A stretch of 64,000 bases of DNA from an uncultured Opitutales bacterium (GCA_943789375.1 CALSTX010000016.1:41033-105032), one strand, 5' to 3'. Positions 17,989-28,058 are shown, counted from the first letter of the stretch. Numbers and translations: made by a program. Notes: generated by a model from the sequence alone, not told the origin.

Positions 17989-18445
17989 AAATAATAATCT
18001 TTAAAAGTTAATTTTTCGTAAAATCAACAACTAAATAAATTACAATTTTTGCTTTATTAGTTGTGAGAAAAAAGCGTAAACTTGGTCAAGAGTGAAACAG
18101 GGACTCGAAAAAGGCAGACTTTTAATTCCAAACAAAATTACCTTTTCCACATGCCTTCCATTTCAAAGATTTATAAGCAAATCTTAATGAGTAATACCAA
18201 GAAATACATTTTCTAGAAATATAAAAGAATTTCAGCTTCCTTTACATTACCCTCAGAATTTGATTCTACTTAAGTTTTCTAGAAAAAAGGTAGGGGGGAG
18301 CTTACCTGTAACTCATCCTTCATCATCCTTAAAATAATATAAAAAAGACAAGATAGTACCTTAGCACTATTCAAAATAAGTTCTTTCAAGTTTCTTGATG
18401 CTTGCGATGGAAAATTATGGTGCTTTAGTGAAAATTCTATTTCAA
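17989..18445. other. AT-rich divergent intergenic region
   Basis: This gap of about 450 bases separates the protease gene (-) from the M24 peptidase gene (+). No convincing gene is seen on either strand. It holds an imperfect hairpin at 18027-18064 and two copies of the palindrome TTTCTAGAAA, with a third just inside the peptidase gene. It should contain promoters for both directions, but I could not fix clear -35/-10 boxes. Confidence 0.6.
18027..18064. repeat. Imperfect inverted repeat in protease leader
   Basis: ACAACTAAATAAA (18027-18039) pairs with TTTATTAGTTGT (18053-18064) with one bulged base and a 13-base loop. It lies 40-75 bases upstream of the protease start on the minus strand, so it could be an operator or a leader hairpin. 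There is no T-run typical of a terminator on either side. Confidence 0.4.
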
Positions 18446-18486
18446 ATGCGACATTTACCGATTCATTCAAAGTTATTTTCTAGAAA
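18210..18486. repeat. Three copies of palindrome TTTCTAGAAA
   Basis: The 10-base perfect palindrome TTTCTAGAAA occurs at 18210-18219, 18276-18285 (flanked to TTTTCTAGAAAA) and 18477-18486. The third copy is within the first codons of the peptidase gene. CTAG is usually rare in bacterial DNA, so three copies in 277 bases is unexpected even in an AT-rich gap. A dimeric regulator site is possible. Confidence 0.45.
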
Positions 18487-19732
18487 TCGAGTGAATCTAT
18501 GTAAAAGACTACCTAATCAAGCGCTGGCTATCGTCCATGCAAATGACATCCTTCCCACCAACGCTGACGGCACCCTTCCCCTTCACCCGAATTCTGACTT
18601 ATTTTATCTTTCTGGCATTGAACAGGAAGAAAGTATTTTAGTCCTTTTTCCGAGCGCATCCGAACCGAGGCACCGAGAAATTTTATTCGTCAAACAACCC
18701 AATGAACACTTAACAGTTTGGGAAGGATATAAGCATTGCCAGGAAGATGCACAAAAAATTTCTGGCGTGGGAACCGTTTACTGGACAAAAGATTTTGACA
18801 AAATCTTCCAACTCCTTGCCACAGAAGCTGATATTTTCTATCTCAATAACAATGAACACAATCGAGCGAATAATGAAGTGGAAACCCGGGATGAGCGGTG
18901 TAATAAAAAAATTCGCGAGGATTATCCGGTTCACCAAATTAAACGCTTAGCTCCTCATCTGCACGCATTGCGCTTTTGTAAAAGTGCAGAGGAGATCAAG
19001 TTGATCAAAGAAGCAATTGCTGTCACAGCCCGGGGATTCCACAAAGTGCTCCACATGGTAAAACCAGGCATCAAAGAATATGAGGTGGAAGCGGAATGGG
19101 CCAAAGAATTTATTAAACGCAGAAGTAAGTTTGCTTACACCCCAATTGTTGCATCCGGACACAATGCCTGTGTTTTGCACTATTTACAGAACGACCAAAC
19201 CTGTAGAAAGGGACAACTTCTACTCATGGATGTCGGTGCCTGCTATGCAAACTACAATGCCGACCTTACCCGTACCATTCCAGTAAGCGGTAAATTCTCA
19301 CGACGGCAAAAGCAGGTATACAATTCAGTGTTACGGGTCTTACGTCAGTGTATAGATAATGCTACGATTGGAAAAAGCCTCAAAGAATGGCAAAATGACT
19401 CGCATGACATGATGACCGAGGAAATGCTTAAACTAAAACTCATAACCAAAGCAGAAGTCAAAAAGCAGAGTCTGGATCAGCCGGCCTGTAGAAAATTCTA
19501 CATGCATGGATTAGGGCATTCTCTTGGTCTTGATGTACATGATGTATCAAATGGCCAGTCCGTCTTTCGTGAAAACTCGGTCTTTACCGTGGAACCTGGA
19601 ATTTATTTACCGGATGAAGGCTTTGGGGTTCGCCTCGAGGATAACATTCAAATTACAAAAAATGAACCAATTAATCTAATGTCTAAAATCCCCATCGAAC
19701 CGGAAGAGATCGAACAGATAATGAATCGTTAA
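18446..19732 (+). CDS. pepP: Xaa-Pro aminopeptidase (M24B)
   Basis: I place the start at ATG 18446 (428 residues); an upstream in-frame ATG at 18395 adds 17 residues. The N-terminal domain has the aminopeptidase P pattern (HPNSDLFYLSGIEQEESILVL). The C-terminal pita-bread domain has all metal ligands in order: LLMDVGACYANYNADLTRT with two Asp, HGLGHSLGLDVHD, FTVEPGIYL and GVRLEDNIQIT. It is a cytoplasmic dimetal peptidase that removes an N-terminal residue before proline. A 19-base gap separates it from a sulfatase gene in the same direction. Confidence 0.93.
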   Translation: MRHLPIHSKLFSRNRVNLCKRLPNQALAIVHANDILPTNADGTLPLHPNSDLFYLSGIEQEESILVLFPSASEPRHREILFVKQPNEHLTVWEGYKHCQEDAQKISGVGTVYWTKDFDKIFQLLATEADIFYLNNNEHNRANNEVETRDERCNKKIREDYPVHQIKRLAPHLHALRFCKSAEEIKLIKEAIAVTARGFHKVLHMVKPGIKEYEVEAEWAKEFIKRRSKFAYTPIVASGHNACVLHYLQNDQTCRKGQLLLMDVGACYANYNADLTRTIPVSGKFSRRQKQVYNSVLRVLRQCIDNATIGKSLKEWQNDSHDMMTEEMLKLKLITKAEVKKQSLDQPACRKFYMHGLGHSLGLDVHDVSNGQSVFRENSVFTVEPGIYLPDEGFGVRLEDNIQITKNEPINLMSKIPIEPEEIEQIMNR

Positions 19733-19751
19733 CCCATCCATTTTAAAAATC

Positions 19752-21293
19752 ATGAAAATATTCACCTACTCACTCGCCCTATTTTCTCTGGCCCTTATGG
19801 CAGGAGCTAAAAAGCCAAATGTCATTGTAATCATGGCAGACGATCTTGGTTATGGAGACCTTGGCTGCTACGGGGCAAAACCCAAGAATCTGAAAACCCC
19901 GAATATTGATAAATTGGCCAAGGATGGACTCAAATTCACCAGTGGATACTGTTCCGCTTCGACCTGCACGCCCACTCGTTATTCCTTTCTTACCGGAACC
20001 TATGCCTTTCGTGGAAAGAATACCGGGATTGCTCCACCCAGTTCTCCACTCATCATCCCGGAAGATACCTACACCCTGCCCGACATGCTCAAGCAGGCGG
20101 GTTATAAAACAGCAGTTGTAGGCAAGTGGCACCTTGGGCTGGGAAGTCCTGGTGAAGGCCCTCAATGGAACGAGCAACTTAAACCAGGTCCTCGTGAAAT
20201 TGGATTTGATTATAATTTCCTACTGCCCACAACCAATGACCGAGTGCCTCAGGTTTATGTGGAAAACGATCGGGTCCTCAATCTTGACCCCAAAGATCCT
20301 CTCTGGGTAGGAATAAAAAAACCAAGCCCCAATCACCCCACCGGAGTAACCCATCGGGACACTTTGAAAATGGATTGGACTCATGGACACAACCACACCA
20401 TTCACAATGGCATAAGCCGTATCGGGTATTATACCGGTGGCCATGCTGCGCGTTTCCGGGATGAAGATCTGGCTGACAAATGGGTGGAAAAATCAAAGGA
20501 GTGGATAGGAAAAAATAAGAAAAACCCATTCTTTCTCTTCTTTGCGTCCCATGACTTACATGTGCCAAGAATTCCGCATGAGAGATTCCGAAATACCTCC
20601 GCGATGAGTTATCGTGGGGATGTGATCGTACAACTTGATTGGTGTGTGGGAGAAATCGTGAAATATTTGAAAAAAGAGGGACTGGAAAAAGATACCATGA
20701 TCGTATTCTGTTCGGATAATGGACCTGTTGGTGATGACGGCTACGCAGATGAAGCTCTAGAAAAAATGGGGGATCATAAAGCAGCCGGCCCATACTCAGG
20801 GGGCAAATACAGTATTTATGAAGGAGGAACCCGTACCCCTTTTATCACTTACTGGCCGGGAACGATTAAACCGGGAGTTTCAGATAAAGTGGTCTGCACC
20901 ATTGATTTCGCCGGAAGCTTGGCCAACCACCTCGGTGTCATATTACCCAAGGATGCCTGTCTCGACAGCCTCGATGTGATGGATTCCATGCTTGGTAAAA
21001 AGAAAGCAAAAGGACGACCCCACCTCATTCAACAGGATAATGGACGCGGTAATAACTATGGATACCGTGAAGGAAAGTGGAAACTTCAAAAGCACGACTC
21101 TCAAAAAACTCAGAACTTTCAAGTCAATAAATTGCTGAGCAGCCAGCGCGGACAAAAAGTTCCCCAGTTTGCCCTTTTCGATCTATCGAAGGACCCGGCT
21201 GAAAAAAATGACCTCTCTGCAGTGCATCCCAAAAGACTGGAAAAGATGAAAATAAAACTACAAAAACTCTTGGACGATGGACGCACTCGGTAG
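19752..21293 (+). CDS. Sulfatase (arylsulfatase A-like, Cys-type)
   Basis: The 513-residue exported enzyme begins MKIFTYSLALFSLALMAGAK. It has the metal motif MADDLGYGD (28-36), the formylglycine motif CTPTR (C72), VGKWHLGL, a calcium-site FCSDNGPV and the GGKYSIYEGGTRTP block. It hydrolyses sulfate esters, presumably in the periplasm after cysteine maturation; no maturation enzyme is in the window. The next gene, ApbE, starts in the same frame 18 bases after the TAG stop. Confidence 0.93.
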   Translation: MKIFTYSLALFSLALMAGAKKPNVIVIMADDLGYGDLGCYGAKPKNLKTPNIDKLAKDGLKFTSGYCSASTCTPTRYSFLTGTYAFRGKNTGIAPPSSPLIIPEDTYTLPDMLKQAGYKTAVVGKWHLGLGSPGEGPQWNEQLKPGPREIGFDYNFLLPTTNDRVPQVYVENDRVLNLDPKDPLWVGIKKPSPNHPTGVTHRDTLKMDWTHGHNHTIHNGISRIGYYTGGHAARFRDEDLADKWVEKSKEWIGKNKKNPFFLFFASHDLHVPRIPHERFRNTSAMSYRGDVIVQLDWCVGEIVKYLKKEGLEKDTMIVFCSDNGPVGDDGYADEALEKMGDHKAAGPYSGGKYSIYEGGTRTPFITYWPGTIKPGVSDKVVCTIDFAGSLANHLGVILPKDACLDSLDVMDSMLGKKKAKGRPHLIQQDNGRGNNYGYREGKWKLQKHDSQKTQNFQVNKLLSSQRGQKVPQFALFDLSKDPAEKNDLSAVHPKRLEKMKIKLQKLLDDGRTR

Positions 21294-21311
21294 ACACAAG
21301 ATCATTACTCT

Positions 21312-22349
21312 TTGAGTTTTAACCTTTCAGGATTTCTGCTTCTCACCCTATGGCTTTTCGGGTGCGAAATTGATAGCAAATCTCAGGAGCATACCCTTAC
21401 CGACCTCAGTGGAAATGCTTTGGGTTCAACTTGGTGTGTCAAAGTTTTGACCAAGAAAAAATATAATCAGCAGGAATTAAAAGATAACATTTCTAAAAAG
21501 TTGGAAGAGACTGAAAAGATCTTTTCACATTGGCACCCTAATTCAGAACTTTACAAGTTTAATGCCACGAAAAACACACTCCCCCTACCCGTTCACCCGG
21601 ATTTGTATAAACTCTTACAACATGCGGAATGGATATACCAAGAAAGCGGAGGTGCGTTCGACCCGACAGTTGGCACTTTGGTTAATCTTTGGGGGTTTGG
21701 CCCCACAGGAAAAACCCGCTCTACGATTCCCACTAAAGCTCAAATTGCCAAAGCCAAAAATTTAACCGGATTACACCATCTAGAAATCTTAGCCGATGGA
21801 CGGATCCGAAAAAAAAATCCATTCCTCCAACTCGACTTATCAGGGTCAGCAAAAGGAGAAATCATTGACCAGGTATGCAAGGTTCTGGATCGTTGGAACT
21901 TCCAGAATTACCTCGTGGAAATTGGGGGAGAAGTCAGAGCCTTAGGGAAAGGTAGAAATGGAAAAGGTTGGGTTATTGGACTGGAGAATGGAAATATGCA
22001 AAACGATACCCTTGAATCTGTTTCGCTTCGCAACTACGCGGTCGCTACATCCGGAAACTATCGCCTGAATAAACCTGACCCAACTTCGAGTGGTAAAGCT
22101 TCTCATCTTATAAATCCATTGAGCGGACAACCAGTTAATCATGGGCTCATTGCTGTCAATGTGTTTGCTCCCACAGCTCGCGACGCGGATGCCTGGGCCA
22201 CCGCTCTTATGATTTTGAGACCAAAGGAAGGCAGGAAAAAAGCCGAGGAACTTGATATGGTCGTCCGCTTTTGTTCCAAGCTGAACGGACAAATCAAAAT
22301 TAGTTACAGTTCAGCTTATCAAAGACTTTATTCGGCTAACAGTCCCTGA
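21312..22349 (+). CDS. apbE: FAD:protein FMN transferase (ApbE family), lipoprotein
   Basis: The only plausible start is TTG 21312; no ATG or GTG lies between the sulfatase stop and the coding region. The 345-residue product has a lipobox (LLTLWLFGC) and the ApbE fold. It shows ALGSTWCVKV, SGGAFDPTVGTLVNLWGFG, QLDLSGSAKGEIIDQV, VEIGGEVRALG, SGNYR and HLINPLSGQPV. ApbE transfers FMN from FAD to a threonine of target proteins such as Nqr/Rnf subunits, in the periplasm with Mg2+. No target is visible here. Confidence 0.88.
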   Translation: MSFNLSGFLLLTLWLFGCEIDSKSQEHTLTDLSGNALGSTWCVKVLTKKKYNQQELKDNISKKLEETEKIFSHWHPNSELYKFNATKNTLPLPVHPDLYKLLQHAEWIYQESGGAFDPTVGTLVNLWGFGPTGKTRSTIPTKAQIAKAKNLTGLHHLEILADGRIRKKNPFLQLDLSGSAKGEIIDQVCKVLDRWNFQNYLVEIGGEVRALGKGRNGKGWVIGLENGNMQNDTLESVSLRNYAVATSGNYRLNKPDPTSSGKASHLINPLSGQPVNHGLIAVNVFAPTARDADAWATALMILRPKEGRKKAEELDMVVRFCSKLNGQIKISYSSAYQRLYSANSP

Positions 22350-22452
22350 ATTCGATTTACAATCTTTTGGTTGATCCAAAAATCTCTTCTTCATTTATAT
22401 CCTATTTAAAGATTGTTTCCTGGTTTTACTGCCATGAGAATACCCACAGAAA

Positions 22453-24183
22453 ATGAAATTGTATATCCTCCCCATTTTGTTCCTAACGGTATTTTTTAAA
22501 AGTATCTCTTTTGCAGGAACGCCTAATGTTATTTTAGTCATAACAGATGACCAGGGTTACGGAGATTTGAGCTGCCATGGAAACCCGGTTCTCAAAACGC
22601 CAAACCTCGATCTCCTACATTCTGAATCTATCCGGCTAACCAATTACCATGTGAGCCCTTTTTGTACACCTACAAGAGCCGCATTAATGACCGGTCGCTA
22701 CCCCGCCCGTACGGGTGCCTATCGAACGAGCAGTGGTCGGAGCAATCTGCACCACGATGAATTGACGATGGCAAACTATTTTGCCGATTCCGGATACAAG
22801 ACTGGACTGATCGCAAAATGGCACCTCGGTGACAATGCTCCCTGCCGCCCACAAGACCGTGGTTTTCAGGATGTTGTATGGCATAAAGGGGGAGGTGTCG
22901 GGCAAGCACCAGATTTTTGGGGTAACAGCCAATTCAATGACACCTATGAGCGTAATGGAAAATATGAGAAGTTCACAGGGTATGCAACCGATGTTTGGTT
23001 CAACGAATCCATGGCTTTCATTGAGAAAAATCAAAAGAATCCATTTTTTCTCTACCTAGCTACAAATGCTCCGCACTCTCCTTACATAGTACCCGAAAAA
23101 TGGGCCGATCCCTACCGTAAAAAAGTAAGCTGGAAACACGGTGCTGAATTTTATGGCATGATTGCCAACCTTGACCACAATATTGGGTTACTAAGAAAAA
23201 AGCTGAACGAACTTGGTATAGCAGAAAACACAATTTTTATCTTCACCACCGACAATGGAACTGCCAAAGGAAACGGAGGCCACGGCGGAGACGTAGATGG
23301 ATATCGCGGATTCAACGCTGGCATGCGCGGGCAAAAATCAACGATTTTTGAAGGTGGTCATAGAGTTCCCTTCTTTATTCACTGGCCAGACGGTGGTTTA
23401 ACTGGTGGGCAAGACCGGAATAACCTGACCGCTCACCTCGATGTATTGCCCACATTGGCAGAACTTTGTGGACTTAAACTTTCAGCTAAACGGAAACTGG
23501 ACGGGAAATCGTTTACAAACTATCTTCGCAATCCTAAAGAAAAACCGCACCGCAAACACCTAGTCATTCAAATGCATGGCGGTGCACGATTTGTGAAAAA
23601 AGAAAGCCCCTGGTTTATGTCCTGCGTACTAGAGGGCGATTGGAGATTACTCGAAGGTGAAAAACTTTATGATATTTCAAATGATCTAATGCAGCGCCAA
23701 GATATTGCGAATAAGCATCCTCAAGTGGTGGCAAGGCTTCGTGGATTGTATGAAAAATTTTGGAAATCAGTCTCTTTTCGAATGACCCCAGTTTGCCTGG
23801 ATCTTGGCAATCCTAACGAAAACCCCACGCTCTTGTGCTCCCAAGACTGGAGATTGGAAATCGGGAACCCGCCTTGGAATTTTAGCGAAATCAATCAGTA
23901 CAAAAAAATTACCGGACCGTGGCATGTGAAGGTTAAACAGACCGGGAAATATCGTTTTACGCTGCGTCAATTCCCCGAAGTGGCAAAAAAACCTCTCCGA
24001 GCCGTTCGGGCAAAAATTCGAATTGCAGGGAAGGAAATGTCCAGACCAATTCCCCCTAGTGTTAACGGTGTTCAATTTGAACTTTCGTTAAGGACCGGGG
24101 AAACAACCCTAGAGACTTTTCTCTACACAGATAACGAACAAATCGGTGGTGCATATTTCACCGAGGTTGAGTATTTAAAATAA
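22453..24183 (+). CDS. Sulfatase (Cys-type) with C-terminal beta domain
   Basis: The 576-residue protein has a signal peptide ([17 protein letters not shown]), the metal motif TDDQGYGD (31-38), CTPTR (C71), AKWHLGD and FTTDNGTA, so it should be active after formylglycine formation. The enzyme core ends near residue 460. The last 110 residues form an added beta domain ([29 protein letters not shown], ending [12 protein letters not shown]) seen in other marine sulfatases, where it may bind glycan. A short intergenic gap of about 100 bases precedes it. Confidence 0.92.
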   Translation: MKLYILPILFLTVFFKSISFAGTPNVILVITDDQGYGDLSCHGNPVLKTPNLDLLHSESIRLTNYHVSPFCTPTRAALMTGRYPARTGAYRTSSGRSNLHHDELTMANYFADSGYKTGLIAKWHLGDNAPCRPQDRGFQDVVWHKGGGVGQAPDFWGNSQFNDTYERNGKYEKFTGYATDVWFNESMAFIEKNQKNPFFLYLATNAPHSPYIVPEKWADPYRKKVSWKHGAEFYGMIANLDHNIGLLRKKLNELGIAENTIFIFTTDNGTAKGNGGHGGDVDGYRGFNAGMRGQKSTIFEGGHRVPFFIHWPDGGLTGGQDRNNLTAHLDVLPTLAELCGLKLSAKRKLDGKSFTNYLRNPKEKPHRKHLVIQMHGGARFVKKESPWFMSCVLEGDWRLLEGEKLYDISNDLMQRQDIANKHPQVVARLRGLYEKFWKSVSFRMTPVCLDLGNPNENPTLLCSQDWRLEIGNPPWNFSEINQYKKITGPWHVKVKQTGKYRFTLRQFPEVAKKPLRAVRAKIRIAGKEMSRPIPPSVNGVQFELSLRTGETTLETFLYTDNEQIGGAYFTEVEYLK

Positions 24184-24188
24184 TCCTA

Positions 24189-24998
24189 ATGATAAACATT
24201 AAAAACCTTATAATCGTAGTATTTCTAGTGTTTGGAGTTCAAACCATTGCATTTACGGAGCCTTCTCCAAAGCAGGTTACAATTAGATCGAAGTTTATTG
24301 CGGGGAGTAAAAAAGGCGGAGAGGTTCTTTCAGCACCTTCGATTACTACTCTTCTTGGACAATCCGCACAGATTAGTATTACGTCCCCAGTCACTCAATT
24401 GATAAGTGCAATTCTCAACGAAGAAGAAGAAAGGAAAAATGTACCAATTGATGAAAAGGAAAAACTTCAGGATGGGATTCGCTTAAATCTCAAAGTTCTG
24501 GAAACTTCGAACGGTCTTTTGATTAAAGGATATGCCTTTGTGGGAATCCATAACCCGGAGAAACTTGATCGCGATGTTGAGTTTTTAGGCTTATTTAAAG
24601 ACAATCTGATTGAACCAGAAATAGATGACGCAGATAAGTGGGCGGAAGAGATCCAGTTGAGTGGCACATTTAGAATTCGAGGGAAAGGATACGCGTCGCT
24701 ATCGACTTCCAATGGAAACTTTTGGGTGGAGGAAGGGAAATTCTCATCAGGCTATAAACTTATCGAATTAGACTTATCCAAGTCGCAACCATCCGCTCTT
24801 ATTCAAAAAGGTGAAAAACAGGCTTGGGTAGGACTCCGACTGGGGAGCTCAATTGGTCAATTAGATATGGTCAAATCTTTCAAAGATGGAGGAATGCTTT
24901 TTGTCAAAGAGGTCGAGTCGGGTGATAAATTTTCCTTATCCATGCAAAGACGGAATGGCGAAAAACTGAAAGTGGAAATGGTTGCCACTTTAAATTAG
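24189..24998 (+). CDS. Exported protein with secretin-like motif, unknown function
   Basis: The 269-residue protein has a signal peptide (LIIVVFLVFGVQTIAF). Residues about 28-60 read VTIRSKFIAGSKKGG then VLSAPSITTLLGQSAQISI, the signature found in the beta domain of type II/III secretins just before the pore strands. The rest of a secretin is absent, and the protein ends with a predicted beta-rich region. It may be a derived periplasmic protein using this fold. It follows the sulfatase by 6 bases, so it is probably cotranscribed. I do not recognise a named family. Confidence 0.6.
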   Translation: MINIKNLIIVVFLVFGVQTIAFTEPSPKQVTIRSKFIAGSKKGGEVLSAPSITTLLGQSAQISITSPVTQLISAILNEEEERKNVPIDEKEKLQDGIRLNLKVLETSNGLLIKGYAFVGIHNPEKLDRDVEFLGLFKDNLIEPEIDDADKWAEEIQLSGTFRIRGKGYASLSTSNGNFWVEEGKFSSGYKLIELDLSKSQPSALIQKGEKQAWVGLRLGSSIGQLDMVKSFKDGGMLFVKEVESGDKFSLSMQRRNGEKLKVEMVATLN

Positions 24999-25061
24999 TA
25001 AGCCCCCCCTCTTCGCTTTAATCCCTTGCCAAAGGAAAAACCAGCACTCTAGGGTAATGAG

Positions 25062-26000
25062 ATGAAAGCCATACATCCTACCACCCTTGTCATCCTTTTC
25101 ATTTGTACTGCTCTGAGTTCGTGCATTGAATTTGAAAGTCAGGATCTGGTCTATCACCATGATAATGAAAAAGATGAATTAAGAGTAACCCTGACTTACG
25201 AAGGTATCTTTGGAAATCTCGATAAGGGGGAGTATTCACAAAAAAATCGTAACGATGTCGCGACCCACAACAGTTTGAATCAATTGCAGATTGATCAATT
25301 GAAATCAGTTCTTAATGAGAAAAGAGCTTTCTTTTTTAGTAATTGGATATTTGAATATAGTGCATCTTCAAGTACCAAGATGCTTGAAAAGATAATAAAA
25401 GGAAATGGGCAAGGAAAGTTTGGGGAACCGGAAAGGAAACTAATCAAATTACTGCTTGATAATATCGAAGTCCAAAATATCGGTTTCTACAAAAATAATG
25501 CCGACCAGCTGTGTGGAAGCCAAACCGTAAGAATTTCGAATGTTTCTGCAATTATTCCTTTGGCCAACCAAGTGATCGGTCGACTGGTGAAAGCCCATAT
25601 TCAAGAAATGCGTGAAGAGAGAGAGGAAAAAGTACCAAACAGCTTCACCACAGAGACAATTAATTTGATCGAAACCAAAGTTAGGGACAGTTTTCCCTAC
25701 ATTAAGATTCAGGGCAACTTGATTACAATCACTCTGATTATGACACCTCCAGATCAGGAAAGAATTTCCAAATCCACACTGAAGGATCTTCCAGATGGTG
25801 CGAGGATCGAATTTCAGGACGAAGCCTTACTGTTAAAAATAGGCACTGGGCATGCACAACAAAGTAGGCTTAGCAAGAAATGCTTTGAAGGGTACTGGCC
25901 TAATGCTCTAAATTATATTCAGGCAAATCATAAAAAACTGATGAGAAAGCCCAAGAAGGTAGAGGCACGACTTAAAAAGTTTCTTTCAGGAACAAACTAA
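25062..26000 (+). CDS. Hypothetical lipoprotein
   Basis: The 312-residue protein has a lipobox ending CTALSSC (Cys about 20). The remainder is mixed alpha/beta and strongly charged, with many Lys and Glu, and ends KVEARLKKFLSGTN. No motif for a known enzyme is visible. It lies between the secretin-like gene and an ECF sigma gene, with a gap of about 60 bases on either side, so it may belong to the sigma unit or to the preceding operon. Confidence 0.6.
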   Translation: MKAIHPTTLVILFICTALSSCIEFESQDLVYHHDNEKDELRVTLTYEGIFGNLDKGEYSQKNRNDVATHNSLNQLQIDQLKSVLNEKRAFFFSNWIFEYSASSSTKMLEKIIKGNGQGKFGEPERKLIKLLLDNIEVQNIGFYKNNADQLCGSQTVRISNVSAIIPLANQVIGRLVKAHIQEMREEREEKVPNSFTTETINLIETKVRDSFPYIKIQGNLITITLIMTPPDQERISKSTLKDLPDGARIEFQDEALLLKIGTGHAQQSRLSKKCFEGYWPNALNYIQANHKKLMRKPKKVEARLKKFLSGTN

Positions 26001-26068
26001 AAAGAATAATAGTATATATTCGTTAAAGTTCTTTGGTTTGCGGAGAATTAAGAAAATTAGCCTACACA

Positions 26069-26608
26069 TTGACTACTCTCGAATCAGAAGAAGAAAAGAA
26101 TCTCCGCTTTCTCAGCTTATTCACCGCAAATGAATCATCGATACATGCGTATGTAAGAAGGCTGGTATATCGCAGAGAAGATGCGTCTGATGTGATGCAA
26201 AAGATTGCCATTGTTCTATGGAAAAAATTCGATCAGTTACAATCAGATGATGATTTCCGAAAATGGTCATTTGGGGTTGCCCGATTCGAAGTACTGGCCT
26301 GGCGACGAGATTTAGCCAGGGAAAGAGAAAGACTGGTTCTTTCAACCGAAACGATTGAACTCATGGCCGAGGAATTGGATCGTAACGCTGAGCAATTCGA
26401 CCTTGAGAGAGAAGCTATTCTGCAGCACTGCCTGAGCAAGTTAAAAAAAGATCAACGCTCAGCTTTAAAGGAAATGTATTCTGATCAATGCGATACCCCT
26501 GCCCTTGCTCAAAAGTTTGGTAAAAGCACGACTGGCTTCTACCAATGGATTTACCGAATCAGGAAAAATCTTTCTACATGTGCCAAGTCATTAGCCAACG
26601 CAATGTAA
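26069..26608 (+). CDS. ECF-type RNA polymerase sigma factor (Rhodopirellula/Verrucomicrobium family)
   Basis: No ATG is available. I use TTG 26069, which starts where homologues usually start; TTG 26033 would add 12 residues. The product of about 179 residues has sigma region 2 (IHAYVRRLVYRREDASDVMQ, then FDQLQSDDDFRKWSFGVARF) and region 4 with a helix-turn-helix (TPALAQKFGKSTTGFYQWIY). The next gene is a FecR-type protein that likely controls it. The same pair occurs on the minus strand at 49997-51840. Confidence 0.85.
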   Translation: MTTLESEEEKNLRFLSLFTANESSIHAYVRRLVYRREDASDVMQKIAIVLWKKFDQLQSDDDFRKWSFGVARFEVLAWRRDLARERERLVLSTETIELMAEELDRNAEQFDLEREAILQHCLSKLKKDQRSALKEMYSDQCDTPALAQKFGKSTTGFYQWIYRIRKNLSTCAKSLANAM

Positions 26609-26627
26609 TGCTTAAAGTAAAAAAATA

Positions 26628-27953
26628 ATGAAGAGAGAAGAAGATCTTATTTCCGGTTACTTATCCAAGAACCTCACCGAAAAAGAAGTTAAGGAATTGG
26701 ATGAAAAACTGAATGGTAGCCAGGAACTTCGAGGTCAATTTTATGATCAAGTTAATGTAGTCACATCTCTTGAAGAGGAATTTTTCCCTAACCTAGTTGA
26801 CGAAAAAGTAATCACAATCCAGCCACCTCAATCAAAGATTAAGCTTCTCGCTTTTGCGGCAAGTTTTTTTGTTGGGGTTGGTCTTTTGATCTACTCTGCA
26901 ACAAAAAGCCCAAGACCAATAGCTACCCTTGTTTCCAATGAAAATGCGGCGTGGGAAAGTGCTTTGCCGACCACGGTTGGAAGCGAATTACACCCAGGGC
27001 TCATGAGCCTGAAAGCAGGAGTCGCAACTATTCGCTTTTTATCAGGGGCGAAAGTCACTCTTGAGGCTCCAGCCGAGATCGAGCTCAACAACGAAATGGA
27101 AGGTGAACTCAAAGGGGGAAATGCGATTATTCAAGTCCCAGAATCTGCTCAGGGGTTTGTTTTGGTAACCCCGTCCGGATACGCAGTCGACCATGGAACC
27201 TCCTTTGGCGTATCCATTAGTGAGGATCAATCAATTACTGATTTCACTGTTCTAGACGGCGAAATTTCAGTGCATTCTCAAAACGGGGATTCTCTCTTTC
27301 TTCATGAGAATGAATCGGTATCTCTTCGGCAAACCGGTATTAGTAAAAAAAGTATTACCGAGGCAGAAAAAGTTGTCCCTCAAGAGTATAATCAAAAGAA
27401 CATCATTCGTATCCAATCCAAGGGTAAATCTCAATCCATTATTCGTAGCGACAATTTTGAATACCTTGACCGTAATTTTCTCATGGTGAAACTAGACGCT
27501 GATACCAAAGCTTACAGCAGGCGATCTCTTTTCAATATCAGAAACAGCGAAATAAATTGGCCCCAAGTGAAAAAAGTAAAACTTCGGCTAAATCTTGTCC
27601 CCTGCGGTTTAGGTAACCGGGTATACCTTCCTAAAATAAACAACTTTAAAGTTTATGCTCTTGCTGGTTTTTCAGGCATTGAATGGCAAGGCCAATTATC
27701 GTGGAACAGTATACCACCCCTTACTTCTTTCCACCCTGTTGGAGATTTTAAAATCCCCCGTAGCCAGGAAAGAGGATCGATCACAATTGAAAACCCAAAA
27801 CTCCTCAATTTTCTCAAAAAAAACAATGCGGATGAATATACCTTCCTGATTATCCGGGAAACTCCTGAAGACCGGGGGGGCGGATTGGTTCATGCATTTG
27901 CCAGTGACTCCCACCCTGAGGCATCCGGGCCCTCCCTGGAACTTTATTTCTGA
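26628..27953 (+). CDS. FecR-domain sigma regulator with C-terminal DNRLRE/CBM96-like domain
   Basis: The 441-residue protein has an N-terminal cytoplasmic segment (LISGYLSKNLTEKEVKELDE), one membrane helix near residues 67-87 (LLAFAASFFVGVGLLIYSAT), then a periplasmic FecR domain (GVATIRFLSGAKVTLEAPAE, GYAVDHGTSFGVSI, DGEISVHS). The last 180 residues are a beta-sandwich with SIIRSDNFEYLDRNFLMVK and LLNFLKKNNADEYTFLIIRE, resembling DNRLRE/CBM96 domains. The model is that it senses a periplasmic ligand, perhaps a glycan, and controls the sigma factor encoded just upstream. A homologue lies at 49997-51295. Confidence 0.82.
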   Translation: MKREEDLISGYLSKNLTEKEVKELDEKLNGSQELRGQFYDQVNVVTSLEEEFFPNLVDEKVITIQPPQSKIKLLAFAASFFVGVGLLIYSATKSPRPIATLVSNENAAWESALPTTVGSELHPGLMSLKAGVATIRFLSGAKVTLEAPAEIELNNEMEGELKGGNAIIQVPESAQGFVLVTPSGYAVDHGTSFGVSISEDQSITDFTVLDGEISVHSQNGDSLFLHENESVSLRQTGISKKSITEAEKVVPQEYNQKNIIRIQSKGKSQSIIRSDNFEYLDRNFLMVKLDADTKAYSRRSLFNIRNSEINWPQVKKVKLRLNLVPCGLGNRVYLPKINNFKVYALAGFSGIEWQGQLSWNSIPPLTSFHPVGDFKIPRSQERGSITIENPKLLNFLKKNNADEYTFLIIRETPEDRGGGLVHAFASDSHPEASGPSLELYF

Positions 27954-28058
27954 AATCTCATCGGTTACATGATCCCCTGGTTCTCAGGATTTCCCTCTAA
28001 TTCCTTCTTTCCGTAAATCTACTTGCAAGTAGTCTTGTGGCACAGCTAGGGTTCAGGT

